From Helicobacter cetorum (GTDB taxonomy: Bacteria; Campylobacterota; Campylobacteria; Campylobacterales; DZAY01): a DNA stretch of 62,993 bases. The stretch spans positions 1 to 62,993 of the forward strand of contig DZAY01000012.1 of assembly GCA_022729735.1 (NCBI GenBank). The letters are read 5' to 3'. A program made the translations under genes and the position numbers. Every line of letters begins with the position of its first letter. Positions within the stretch are counted from its first letter, which is position 1. Below are positions 45,535 to 54,737 of this stretch, piece by piece. The notes under the pieces were generated by a model. It did not search any database and had not been told where the DNA came from. It worked only from the letters and a program-made list of their open reading frames with translations.

Positions 45535-45916
45535 TAACTACCACCTTTTTATAAATTACTCCATCAATTAAAGCTAAAATAGCTTCTTCTAACTCCAAAT
45601 CAGTTTCAATTTCTAATAAAATTTTTGCATCAAATAGATAATTTTCTGCTATTTTTTGAGCTATTTTTGCAAACTCTAAATTAGAAACTACAATATACTT
45701 TGCACCAAAACTATTAGCAAAAACTAACTCTTTTATACCATTTACTTTTATTGCAAAATTTACACTATTTTTATTTGCAAATTTAATAAGTTTTATATTT
45801 TCTTCACTCCAATTTAAATATATTGTGGAGTTTGAAGGAGTTTTTTCTATTTCTGAAATTTCACAAATTTTATACAAAACTTCGCTATCTATAAATTCGT
45901 GTCCAATTACAACCAT
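45527..45916 (-). CDS. Conserved protein of unknown function upstream of hemN
   Basis: A 129-residue alpha/beta protein beginning MVVIGHEFIDSEVLYKI. The ATG at 45916 follows AGAAGG and is chosen over an earlier frame start at 45946. It carries no catalytic motif that I recognise. Overlap with hemN points to a role in the same operon; its order of hydrophobic strands recalls a half Rossmann fold, but this is only an impression. Confidence 0.6.
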   Translation of the reverse strand: MVVIGHEFIDSEVLYKICEISEIEKTPSNSTIYLNWSEENIKLIKFANKNSVNFAIKVNGIKELVFANSFGAKYIVVSNLEFAKIAQKIAENYLFDAKILLEIETDLELEEAILALIDGVIYKKVVVNG

Positions 45917-45945
45917 TAAAAGCCTTCTAAAAAAGTTTTTAGACA

Positions 45946-45951
45946 ATTATA
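45946..45951 (-). promoter_or_regulatory. Putative -10 of the hemN operon
   Basis: TATAAT on the minus strand, 29 bases before the ATG at 45916. Confidence 0.45.
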
Positions 45952-45988
45952 ACCTATTTTATTTAGTTTGATAAGTTAGAAAAATTGT

Positions 45989-45994
45989 TATAAT
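45989..45994 (+). promoter_or_regulatory. Putative -10 of the 2-hydroxyacid dehydrogenase gene
   Basis: TATAAT, 30 bases before the ATG at 46024, back to back with the hemN-operon promoter 38 bases away. Confidence 0.45.
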
Positions 45995-46023
45995 TCTATT
46001 TTTAAAAAAGCAGAAGGCAATAT

Positions 46024-46962
46024 ATGGAAATAGTTTTTTTAGATAGAGAAACTTTAGGTAATGATATATCTTTAGAAGATTTCAAAATTTTTGGAGATGT
46101 GAAAATATATAATACTACAAATCCAAATGAGAGAGTTTCAAGAGTAAGAGATGCTTCTGTTATTGTTACAAATAAAGTTGTGATTGATAAAGATGTAATT
46201 GATATGTCAAGAAATCTTAAACTAATATGTGTAACTGCAACGGGAGTTAATAATATAGATTTAGAGTATGCAAAATCTAAAAATATCATAGTCAAAAATG
46301 CCGTTGGTTACTCCACAAATAGTGTTATTCAGCACACATTTGCAATGCTTTTTTATCTGTTGGAAAAGCTGAAATATTATGATGATTATGTCAAAAATAG
46401 AGAGTGGGAAGGAAGTCCAATATTTACACATTTAGACAAGCCATTTTTTGAAATAAGTGGTAAAAGATGGGGAATTATTGGACTTGGCAAAATTGGTGAA
46501 AGTGTTGCAAATGTTGCTAAGAGTTTTGGATGTGAAGTTGTATATTATTCAACTTCAAAGGCAAATGAAAATCCAAACTACAAAAGAGTAGAGTTAGACG
46601 AACTATTAAGTAGCTCTCAAATTATTTCAATTCACTCGCCACTTAATAAAAATACAGAAAATCTACTGCATTACAATAATTTATCACTTATCCAAAAAGA
46701 TGCAATTTTATTAAATCTTGGAAGAGGTGGTATAATTAATGAACGAGATTTGGCACTTATTATTGATGAAAAAAATATTTATGTTGGGCTTGATGTTTTG
46801 GAATATGAGCCAATGAAAGATTATAATAGTCTAAATCATGTTAAAAATAGTGATAGATTACTAATAACTCCACACATTGCTTGGACATCAATAGAAGCAA
46901 GAAAAGAGTTAGTAAATATCACATTTCAAAATATAAAAAAATTTATAGAAGAAGGAATTTAA
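46024..46962 (+). CDS. D-isomer specific 2-hydroxyacid dehydrogenase
   Basis: A 312-residue NAD-dependent reductase of the glycerate/lactate/phosphoglycerate dehydrogenase family. The NAD motif GIIGLGKIGESVA is near residue 150. Catalytic regions are ATGVNNIDLEYA near 75, NLGRGGIINERDL near 237 (R) and HIAWTS near 284 (H). The substrate (hydroxypyruvate or glyoxylate are common) cannot be read from sequence. AGAAGG before the ATG. The stop overlaps the next start codon. Confidence 0.88.
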   Translation: MEIVFLDRETLGNDISLEDFKIFGDVKIYNTTNPNERVSRVRDASVIVTNKVVIDKDVIDMSRNLKLICVTATGVNNIDLEYAKSKNIIVKNAVGYSTNSVIQHTFAMLFYLLEKLKYYDDYVKNREWEGSPIFTHLDKPFFEISGKRWGIIGLGKIGESVANVAKSFGCEVVYYSTSKANENPNYKRVELDELLSSSQIISIHSPLNKNTENLLHYNNLSLIQKDAILLNLGRGGIINERDLALIIDEKNIYVGLDVLEYEPMKDYNSLNHVKNSDRLLITPHIAWTSIEARKELVNITFQNIKKFIEEGI

Positions 46963-47567
46963 TGAAAAAAGGTTTAATATTAGCTTCACTACTTGGGGCT
47001 TCACTGTTTGCAAGAGATATGTTAGAAATAAATGCTAATAAGAGTGATTTTAATTTTATTGCTACTGCTGATTTAGCAAAAATGACAAAATTACCACAAA
47101 ATCAATATTATCTACACTTATCATATTTAAAAGCTGAAGGTGAGTTTAAAAAAAGCAAATTCAAAGAAGATGATAATATCTACTCAATTGGTTTTTCACT
47201 ATTTAATCTAATAAGTCAAACTACGAATACTTGGTTGTCAATTGGAGTAAAAGAGGTTATAGTTGATGAAAATGTGAGATGGAAACAAGATAAATCATTC
47301 TACTCAACTGCTTTGGGATTGGGAATTAACTACTATTTTCCAGTAAAATATATAAATCCAATATTATTTAATGTTACAGGTTATTATGGAGTATTAAATT
47401 CAAAAGATGCAGAAAAATATTCTGAAATTGATGTTAGAATTGCCGATGAAATCATAAAAAATGGTGAAATATTTATTGGTTATAGAGCGATAAATATGGA
47501 GTTTGATAAAATCAGTGAAAGCAAAGAGTTTTATAATCCATACGCTGGATTTAAGTTCTATTTTTAG
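46962..47567 (+). CDS. Exported outer-membrane beta-barrel-like protein
   Basis: A 201-residue protein with a signal peptide (MKKGLILASLLGASLFA) and short alternating strands ending in an aromatic residue (PYAGFKFYF), typical of a small outer-membrane barrel. The ATG at 46962 overlaps the dehydrogenase stop (TAATG); the longer frame from 46881 has no signal peptide. No specific family recognised. Confidence 0.65.
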   Translation: MKKGLILASLLGASLFARDMLEINANKSDFNFIATADLAKMTKLPQNQYYLHLSYLKAEGEFKKSKFKEDDNIYSIGFSLFNLISQTTNTWLSIGVKEVIVDENVRWKQDKSFYSTALGLGINYYFPVKYINPILFNVTGYYGVLNSKDAEKYSEIDVRIADEIIKNGEIFIGYRAINMEFDKISESKEFYNPYAGFKFYF

Positions 47568-47568
47568 A

Positions 47569-47588
47569 AGTTAGACGAAAGTCTAACT
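47569..47588. terminator. Hairpin between convergent genes
   Basis: AGTTAGAC / GAAA / GTCTAACT is a perfect 8-bp stem with a GNRA tetraloop, two bases after the outer-membrane gene. The T runs on both sides are poor, so termination would be weak. Confidence 0.55.
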
Positions 47589-47594
47589 CTCTAA

Positions 47595-47783
47595 CTACTT
47601 CTCAATTTTTACAATTGGATTAAAAATTTCTGGCATATGATTATCATAATATATTTTCAATCCACCATAAATAGCACCAACAATTAAAAGTGATGCCACA
47701 ACTAAAGATACAATTTGTCTTTTTAATTTAGACTCATCACCTCTAAAATCATCTATATCATACATACTTGGCTCTTTTACCAC
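47595..47783 (-). CDS. Small single-pass membrane protein of unknown function
   Basis: A 62-residue protein with an acidic N-terminus (YDIDDFRGDESKLKRQ), one membrane helix (about residues 24-44) and a short tail. GTG start supported by AAAGGA six bases upstream; an ATG six codons later is possible. It has a normal codon pattern. No family recognised; its layout is like a small respiratory-complex accessory subunit, but nothing proves it. Confidence 0.55.
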   Translation of the reverse strand: MVKEPSMYDIDDFRGDESKLKRQIVSLVVASLLIVGAIYGGLKIYYDNHMPEIFNPIVKIEK

Positions 47784-47847
47784 TTTTTATCCTTTATTTA
47801 TTTATTATCTATTCTTTTAATTATAATAAATATTTGTTAATTAAGTG

Positions 47848-48816
47848 TTAAATTTTAAATATGTTTTCTCTATGATATTTCAAATATTTCTCTCTTCCAT
47901 CGATTGGCAATATCTCATATTTTTTATTATGAATTAAATTTAAACGATTACAAGTAACTTTTGAAAGCCAAGGAGATACCAAAAGTTTTTTATCATCACT
48001 AAAAGTTATAAAGCCTCTATCAAATAGATAATCATAAGTTGGTGTTAGCATAAATCCATTTTTTGGGTCAATTTTTTCTATCTCATTCGATACAACCCAC
48101 GGCTTTATATGACTTGCTATTAATAATCTATCATCACTAACCATAGTAATTGGACAAAATGGACACTCTTCTAATAGGGCTTTTCGATATTTTCCTTGTC
48201 CAACTCTTGCTTTTATAATATTTAACTTCTCTTTTGGCTCTATATTTTGGGCATTAACTCTTTTTTCTTCATTTTCAACCACCGTGATATTTTTAACTTC
48301 TCCAAAATATTCCACAAACAATCTCAAATAAAATAGTGTTTTACTATTTTCATCAATCAATTTTATAATAGAAATATAGGTCATATTTGGAAGCGATAAC
48401 TCTCGTATCAATTTAAAAGCTAAACTTTCTGATTTAACATATATTCGTGGAGGTTCTATTTGAGTTTGTTCTTTTAAATTAAATTTAATCGTATCTGGCA
48501 AAGTTTCAATTTTACTATTTCGTTCTTCCCATAGTTTTTGCATATTAGATTTATCAGCATAGTTTTGCTCTGGAAAACTATACTCATCTTTTATATCTAT
48601 CATATATTTTATCAAATCTTTTTTGAGCATAAAACACTCAATTTCAAAACCTTTTTTGCCAAAAAATTCTCTTAACTCTTGGCTTTCATTTCCTATATAT
48701 AGTTTAGCTTCTCCATTTCTAGAACCAATTTTATTACTTCTTGCTACAAATGAGTCTGCAATTGTAATTTTCTCTCTTGTATCAATAATATTGTATTCTC
48801 TATTTAGTATATTCAT
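47848..48816 (-). CDS. HNH-family restriction endonuclease (type II, putative)
   Basis: A 322-residue protein. The C-terminal HNH_2-type nuclease domain is near residues 200-300: ARVGQGKYRKALLEE, CPFC, LLIASHIKPW, DPKNGFMLTPTYDYLFDRGF. The first H is in SHIKPW and the N in NGFML. The N-terminal half should recognise DNA. It lies 3 bases after the cytosine methyltransferase on the same strand, so the pair makes a type II restriction-modification system. Cut site not predictable from sequence. Confidence 0.85.
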   Translation of the reverse strand: MNILNREYNIIDTREKITIADSFVARSNKIGSRNGEAKLYIGNESQELREFFGKKGFEIECFMLKKDLIKYMIDIKDEYSFPEQNYADKSNMQKLWEERNSKIETLPDTIKFNLKEQTQIEPPRIYVKSESLAFKLIRELSLPNMTYISIIKLIDENSKTLFYLRLFVEYFGEVKNITVVENEEKRVNAQNIEPKEKLNIIKARVGQGKYRKALLEECPFCPITMVSDDRLLIASHIKPWVVSNEIEKIDPKNGFMLTPTYDYLFDRGFITFSDDKKLLVSPWLSKVTCNRLNLIHNKKYEILPIDGREKYLKYHRENIFKI

Positions 48817-48819
48817 AAC

Positions 48820-50019
48820 CTATCTTCCAAATTTTGTAATATCAAACTGTTTTAAAATAGCAATCAAAACATCAACTACAATACTATTTCCAGCTTGTCT
48901 ATACATCTGTGTATCACTTACAACTATCTTAAAATCATCTCTAAAACCCATAAGCCTCAAACACTCTCTTGGAGTTAATTTTCTAATTCTACCTTTTTGG
49001 TGGGTTACATAGTTATCAACTCCTGCCCTGTGCATTTTGTGCATTGATTGCAGCAAAGGTCTTGCGATAGTCAAATCTGTTTTTGGAGTAGTTTTAAAAT
49101 TTTTTGTACCAGCTGATAAAACATAATTTGCTACTTTTTGCGATAGATAATATTTCTCTTCAACATCACTAATATTAAATATAAGCTCATCAAATTCCAT
49201 ATCTTTCGCAAATTCAAAAATAAAATCACCATGCCAATTAAATTGTTGATTTGCCTTTTGACAAAGAGCAATTTCACCATTTATTTGTGTATATCGCTTT
49301 AATCTATTTTTTGAACTTGTTACAAATTTTATACCTTTTTCTTTTAAATAATATTTTGAACTTATAAAATCTTCTAAAAAATCTTGCATTGTATATTCTA
49401 ATTTTAGAGGAGATGGAAAGCTAAAATCCATATTTTTATCTAAAAAACCTACTACAAAAATTCGTTCTCTATTTTGAGGAATTCCATAATCTTTACTATT
49501 CAATGTTTTATAAAATATTTTGTAACCAAGTTCATCAAATACATCTTTGACAACTTGCCAAGTTCTGCCACTATCGTGATTTAAAAGCCCTTTTACATTT
49601 TCATAAATAAAAATTTTTGGTTTAGTTTCAGATACAATCCTTGCAAACTCATAAAAAAGAGTCCCTCTTGTATCTTCTAATCCAAGCCTCTTGCCAACCA
49701 TTGAAAATGCTTGACAAGGACTTCCACCAACTAATAAATCTATACTATTTTTATATTTTTTTGCATTAAATTTAGTTACATCATCATGCCAAGCATCTTT
49801 TTCAATTTCATAATTTGCAAAATAACTATTTTTTACATGAGTGTCTATATCTCCTGCAAAAATAATGTTATGTTTTATATTTAATCTTTTTAATGAATGC
49901 TCAATTGCACCAATTCCACTAAATAGTGTTCCAATATTTATAGTTGTATTTTTATTTATAAGATTTTTATTAAACCAATGTTCATCATAAAAATCAAATA
50001 GAGAATGTGGATTTTTCAT
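48820..50019 (-). CDS. DNA (cytosine-5-)-methyltransferase of a type II R-M system
   Basis: A 399-residue m5C methyltransferase with motif I GTLFSGIGAIEHSL near 27, the catalytic Cys in GGSPCQAFSMVG near 102, ENV in motif VI, QNRERIFVVG (motif VIII) and YRQAGNSIVVDVL (motif X). The target-recognition region between VIII and IX (about residues 200-330) is not one I can assign a site to. It protects host DNA against the HNH nuclease encoded next. Confidence 0.93.
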   Translation of the reverse strand: MKNPHSLFDFYDEHWFNKNLINKNTTINIGTLFSGIGAIEHSLKRLNIKHNIIFAGDIDTHVKNSYFANYEIEKDAWHDDVTKFNAKKYKNSIDLLVGGSPCQAFSMVGKRLGLEDTRGTLFYEFARIVSETKPKIFIYENVKGLLNHDSGRTWQVVKDVFDELGYKIFYKTLNSKDYGIPQNRERIFVVGFLDKNMDFSFPSPLKLEYTMQDFLEDFISSKYYLKEKGIKFVTSSKNRLKRYTQINGEIALCQKANQQFNWHGDFIFEFAKDMEFDELIFNISDVEEKYYLSQKVANYVLSAGTKNFKTTPKTDLTIARPLLQSMHKMHRAGVDNYVTHQKGRIRKLTPRECLRLMGFRDDFKIVVSDTQMYRQAGNSIVVDVLIAILKQFDITKFGR

Positions 50020-50053
50020 AAACTATATTGAAAAGAGATACTTTTTGTATCTC

Positions 50054-51649
50054 TTACTCTCCAAAATGTTCCACATACTGCTCATAGTTGCCCTCAAAAT
50101 CTCTAATCTCTCCATTACTTCTAATTTCAATAATTCTATTTGCAAAAGCATCAATTAACTCTCTATCATGAGTTACACAGATAACATTACCAGAAAAGTT
50201 ATACATTGCTTCTCCAAGTGAGATGATAGCTTCTAAATCCAAGTGGTTTGTTGGTTCATCAAGAATTAAAAAGTTTGGAGATTCTAACATCATTTTTGAT
50301 AACATCATTCTATGTTTTTCACCACCACTAATATTTTTTATACTTTTTTCTTGCTCTTCACCATTAAATAGCATTCTACCTAAGGCTTTTCTAATCTCAT
50401 CTAAATCTTTTTTAGGGTCAAATGCTTGAACCCACTCATAAAGTCGCTCTTCACCATTTATAATATCTGTTGTATTTTGTGGAAAATAGCTTTTTTCAAT
50501 CGTAACACCCCATTTTATTTCGCCACTATCTGGTTTTATCTCTTCTGTTATAAGTTTGCAAAATGTAGTTTTTCCAACACCATTTAATCCAATTAGAGCA
50601 ACTTTATCACCTTTTTTAAATTGTAGTGTTAAATTTGAGAATATTTTTAAATCACCAAAACTTTTAGATAAATTATTAATTTCTAAAATATCATTTCCTA
50701 TTTCTCTTTTTGCTTTAAATACGATACTTGGGTCTCTTCTACTTGATGGTTTTACATCTGATAAATTCAGTTTTTCAAGCTGTTTTTGTCGACTTGTTGC
50801 TTGTTTTGCTTTTGAAGCATTTGCTGAAAATCTTCTAATAAAGCTTTCTAAATCCTCTTTTTCTTTTAATTTTTTATCTCTATCACTCTCTAATTGCTTT
50901 TGGATTAGAGTTGCAGCGATATACCAATCATCATAATTGCCTGTAAATTCTTTTACATTTTGATAATCAACATCTAAAATATGTGTTACGACTGTATTTA
51001 AGAAATGTCTATCATGTGATATTACAACTAATGTTCCTTCATGTCGTTTAAGCTGTTCTTCAAGCCAAGATATCGCATGAATATCAAGATTATTTGTAGG
51101 CTCATCAAGAAACAGAACATCAGGTTTTGGAAATAGCACTTGAGCTAAGAGTATCTTAAATTTATCTGCATTTGTGATAGAACTCATAAGATTTAGATGA
51201 ATTGAGCTATCAAATCCAAGAGCTTCCAAAATTTTTGTAATATTTACATCATACTCATAAGTTGGGTCTTCATCGGCACAAATCATTTCCAACTCTGCTA
51301 AACGATTATTTACTTTATCATCTTCAAAATCCCCATTTGCATAGAGATGTTCTTTCTCTTTTATCGCATCAAATAGCTTTCTATTTCCATACAAAACAGC
51401 ATCAAAAAGTGTGTAATCTTCGAAAGCATACTGATTTTGTCCTAATACTCCAACTTTCAAACCATTTTCAATAATTATATCTCCACTTGTAGCATCTTCA
51501 ATTCCTGCTAATATTTTTAAAAATGTACTCTTACCTGCACCATTAGCACCAATTAAACCATATCTCTTACCTCTATCAAGCTTTAAATTGACATTTTCAA
51601 ATAAAATTTTGCTTGAGTATCTTTTTGTGAGTGAAACTATATTAATCAT
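50054..51649 (-). CDS. ABC-F family ATPase, YbiT-like
   Basis: A soluble 531-residue protein with two ABC domains and no membrane segments, a translation factor type that binds the ribosomal E site. Walker A GANGAGKSTF near residue 35 and GLNGVGKTTF near 355, signature ISGGEKHRMMLSKMM near 438, and a charged linker near 250-310. The signature and the LEAIISLGEAMYNFSG segment are those of the YbiT branch. It overlaps the upstream kinase gene by 8 bases; AAGGAAGAG before the ATG. Confidence 0.88.
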   Translation of the reverse strand: MINIVSLTKRYSSKILFENVNLKLDRGKRYGLIGANGAGKSTFLKILAGIEDATSGDIIIENGLKVGVLGQNQYAFEDYTLFDAVLYGNRKLFDAIKEKEHLYANGDFEDDKVNNRLAELEMICADEDPTYEYDVNITKILEALGFDSSIHLNLMSSITNADKFKILLAQVLFPKPDVLFLDEPTNNLDIHAISWLEEQLKRHEGTLVVISHDRHFLNTVVTHILDVDYQNVKEFTGNYDDWYIAATLIQKQLESDRDKKLKEKEDLESFIRRFSANASKAKQATSRQKQLEKLNLSDVKPSSRRDPSIVFKAKREIGNDILEINNLSKSFGDLKIFSNLTLQFKKGDKVALIGLNGVGKTTFCKLITEEIKPDSGEIKWGVTIEKSYFPQNTTDIINGEERLYEWVQAFDPKKDLDEIRKALGRMLFNGEEQEKSIKNISGGEKHRMMLSKMMLESPNFLILDEPTNHLDLEAIISLGEAMYNFSGNVICVTHDRELIDAFANRIIEIRSNGEIRDFEGNYEQYVEHFGE

Positions 51650-52793
51650 ATCTCTTCCTTAATTCAATAATAAATTCTGCACCATTTTTATAATCTTTAT
51701 TTAAATACAACTCTCCATCTAACCACTTTTCAACTATTATCTTACTCATATAAAGTCCAATACCAACACCCTCCCCTTGCTCTTTTGTTGTGAAATATGG
51801 CAAAATTCTATCAACAATACCATCTTTAATGCCAATTCCATTATCAGAAATTGATATTTTAATATCACGATTTATAATTTCAGTTTTAATATTAATAATT
51901 CCACCATCATGCTCTTTTTTTGCTCTAATTGCATCTTTTGTATTTGATATTAAATGAAATATTACCTGCTCAAAGCCATCTCTTTGTGCATATATATCAC
52001 AACTAATTAAATCTAAATTTATGGCAATATTTAGTGAGTTTAACTCTTCACTAAGTAAATTTATAACATTTAAAATTGACTCTTTAATATCAAATTTATA
52101 TTTAAGTGAGTTTGTTTGAAAAAAGTTTTGAAAATTATGGATTGTATTACTCATAAACTCTATCTGTTTTTGAGATTTTACAATCATTTCTCTCAAATAC
52201 TCTTCATTTAACTCTCCAAAATCATAAGCATCTTCTAAATCTTGGATTAAAAGACTAATTACATTTAAAGGTTGTCGCCAATTATGAGCAATTGATACTA
52301 TCAACTCTTTCATAGCAATCATTTTACTTTGTTGCATTAAACTTCGCTCTTGAGTTTGCATAACTTTTAATCGTTCATCAATAATTTGATTTAAATTTTG
52401 ATGTAAATTTCTAAAATTTTCTTGTAAATTATACTCTTCAGTCATATCTCTTGATATTCCAACAAGTCCAATAACTCTTCCATTAGCATCTTTGAGAGGA
52501 GATTTTTTTGTCAATAAATAGTGAGATGTGCCATTTGGATATTTTACCCACTCATAATTTTGATAAATTTTACCTTCTCTTAAAACTTTTATATCATTAG
52601 CTCTAAAAAGTTCTGCATACTCTACACTAAATATTGAAAAATCATCTTTATCAATGATTAAATCTCGACTTTTGCCAACAAACTTTTCAAATGAAAAATT
52701 ACAACCTCTATAAATAAAATCCATATCTTTATAAAATATTAAATCATCTGTTGCTTCTATTAAAGCTTCTAAAATATTATTTTCAAAAAACAT
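51642..52793 (-). CDS. PAS-domain sensor histidine kinase
   Basis: A soluble 383-residue kinase. The PAS/PAC domain spans about residues 8-120 (LIDKDDFSIFSVEY, GLVGISRDMTEEY), then a coiled coil. The H-box is IAHNWRQPLNVISLLI near 167; the ATP domain has ISDNGIGIKDG, FTTKEQGEGVGIGLYMSKII. All catalytic boxes are present. It follows the receiver gene 9 bases downstream on the same strand, so the two form a two-component pair. Signal unknown. Confidence 0.88.
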   Translation of the reverse strand: MFFENNILEALIEATDDLIFYKDMDFIYRGCNFSFEKFVGKSRDLIIDKDDFSIFSVEYAELFRANDIKVLREGKIYQNYEWVKYPNGTSHYLLTKKSPLKDANGRVIGLVGISRDMTEEYNLQENFRNLHQNLNQIIDERLKVMQTQERSLMQQSKMIAMKELIVSIAHNWRQPLNVISLLIQDLEDAYDFGELNEEYLREMIVKSQKQIEFMSNTIHNFQNFFQTNSLKYKFDIKESILNVINLLSEELNSLNIAINLDLISCDIYAQRDGFEQVIFHLISNTKDAIRAKKEHDGGIINIKTEIINRDIKISISDNGIGIKDGIVDRILPYFTTKEQGEGVGIGLYMSKIIVEKWLDGELYLNKDYKNGAEFIIELRKRYD

Positions 52794-52802
52794 GATTAAA
52801 CT

Positions 52803-53357
52803 CTATTTAATATTTTCATATTTTTTAATAAAATCTTTAACGATTTTTATATACTCATGTTCATTAATATTTCTTATTTGCATATAAAATTCATCACTAA
52901 TAGCAACTTTTGCCATCATAATTTTATCTTTCTTTCTATTCTCTTTTTTTTCCAACACTCTTTTTGCCATTTCATTTAAACTATCTAAAAATATATCAAT
53001 TGAAAGAGGTTTTTTTAAATATCTATCTATTCCTATATTTAAAGCTTCCATTAAATAATCTTCATCATTAAATGCACTTAAAGCAATAAATATTGTGTTT
53101 GGAGAGATATTTTTTACAACTTTTGCCAAATCAATTCCACTCACTTTTGGCATTTTTATATCTGAAATAACTAAATCATAACTTTTATCTTTAAATTTAG
53201 ATATAGCAACTTCACCATTTTCAGCTGTGTCAATTTTTAGATTTAAATTTTTAAAAAAGTTTTCCATTCCAACTCTTTGAGATTTGTCATCTTCTACATA
53301 AAGAGTATTTATATCTTTTAAGAGATATACAATCTTTTCTATTTCCTCTTTATTCAT
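52803..53357 (-). CDS. Response regulator with receiver domain and helical C-terminus
   Basis: A 184-residue protein. The receiver (residues about 12-130) has YVEDDKSQR, phospho-acceptor D in ISDIKMPKVSG near 61 and K in KKPL near 111. The last 50 residues are helical without a DNA-binding motif. Pair of the PAS kinase that follows. Confidence 0.85.
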   Translation of the reverse strand: MNKEEIEKIVYLLKDINTLYVEDDKSQRVGMENFFKNLNLKIDTAENGEVAISKFKDKSYDLVISDIKMPKVSGIDLAKVVKNISPNTIFIALSAFNDEDYLMEALNIGIDRYLKKPLSIDIFLDSLNEMAKRVLEKKENRKKDKIMMAKVAISDEFYMQIRNINEHEYIKIVKDFIKKYENIK

Positions 53358-53403
53358 TTAAAATCTCGCTATAATTTATTTTATTCTATTATAGCAAAAA
53401 TCA

Positions 53404-54720
53404 CTAATTAGTAGCTAATGATAATATTTTACCTATTAGTTTGTCCCCTTTTAACTCAACTATTTTCACTTTATATAGTTTGCCAATTTCTAAACTCTCA
53501 ATTTCACTATCATTTATCAAAATTTCTCCATCAATTTCAGGTGCAAAATTCCACTCTCTTACACTCTTTAAAAAGCTATGCTCACTACTATCTCCATCTA
53601 AAAATGCTAAAACTTCTAATCCAATTTTTGATTTCAAACTCTCTTTTAAATTTTTATCTATCACTTTTTTGATAGCTTTTATACGATTTGTAATCTCTTT
53701 TTTTGGAATTTTATCTTTTATCGTATATGCAAGAGTTCCTTCTTCATCGGAATATTCAAACACATTTACTCTATCAAATTTATACTCTTTTAAAAAGTCA
53801 ATTAACTCATTTATATCTTCTTGACTCTCTTTTGGATGTCCAATAATCAGAGTAGTTCTAACAAAAGAGTTTGGTAAATCTCTCATAGCATTTAATATCT
53901 CAATAGTTTTTTCTTTATCAAATCCTCTCTTCATCACTTTTAACATACTATCACTTATATGCTGTATTGGAATATCAAAGTAGTTATGAAAAATTTTTGA
54001 TTTTCCAATTCGCTCAATTAGTGCTTTTGAAGTCGTTGATGGATATAAATATAAAATTCTGGCACTCTTTATTCCATCGATTTTTTCAATCTCTTCAATT
54101 AAATTTATAAGCCCATCTTTTATATTTTTATCTCTCAAATATGAGCTACTATCTTGAGATATAAAGCTAAAATCTATAAATCCTTTACTAACTAATCTCT
54201 TAACCTCATCTACAATATGTTTTAATTCTCTACTTTGAAGTTTGCCTTTAAATTGTGGAATTGCACAAAAACTACAACTTTGATTACAACCTTCAGCAAT
54301 TTTTATATAAGCATGATAATTTGAATTTGTAACTACTCGCTCTTCATCTTTGATTAAATATACACTATCGCTAAATTTACTAACTCTGCTATTAATTAGC
54401 TCATCAATTTTTGCATAATCTCCAACACCCGTAAAAATATCAACCTCTTTTAACTCATTTGCTAACTCATCTCTATATCGCTCACTCAAACATCCAGCCA
54501 TTACCAAAATTGAGCCACTTTTTCGGTTTGAATGTAAATCAAAAACTCTATTCAAACTCTCTTTTTTAGAAGCTTCAATAAATCCACAAGTATTAATTAT
54601 TATTACATCAGCTTCGCTCTCATTGTCAGTTAGCTGATACTCTTTTAATTTTCCAAGCATAACTTCACTATCAACTAAATTTTTTGTGCAACCAAGTGAT
54701 ACTAAGTGTAATTTTTTCAA
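53404..54720 (-). CDS. rimO: Ribosomal protein S12 methylthiotransferase
   Basis: Radical SAM enzyme that adds a methylthio group to an aspartate of ribosomal protein S12. 438 residues. The N-terminal UPF0004 domain has SLGCTKNLVDSEVM and C in NTCGFIEASK near 47 and MAGCLSERYR near 75. The radical SAM motif AEGCNQSCSFCAIPQ is near 143. A TRAM domain ends the protein. TTG start with GAGGG upstream. The F-x-x-IPQFKG and SQDSSSY parts separate it from MiaB. Confidence 0.93.
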   Translation of the reverse strand: MKKLHLVSLGCTKNLVDSEVMLGKLKEYQLTDNESEADVIIINTCGFIEASKKESLNRVFDLHSNRKSGSILVMAGCLSERYRDELANELKEVDIFTGVGDYAKIDELINSRVSKFSDSVYLIKDEERVVTNSNYHAYIKIAEGCNQSCSFCAIPQFKGKLQSRELKHIVDEVKRLVSKGFIDFSFISQDSSSYLRDKNIKDGLINLIEEIEKIDGIKSARILYLYPSTTSKALIERIGKSKIFHNYFDIPIQHISDSMLKVMKRGFDKEKTIEILNAMRDLPNSFVRTTLIIGHPKESQEDINELIDFLKEYKFDRVNVFEYSDEEGTLAYTIKDKIPKKEITNRIKAIKKVIDKNLKESLKSKIGLEVLAFLDGDSSEHSFLKSVREWNFAPEIDGEILINDSEIESLEIGKLYKVKIVELKGDKLIGKILSLATN

Positions 54721-54737
54721 AATTCAAACCCTCGCTT

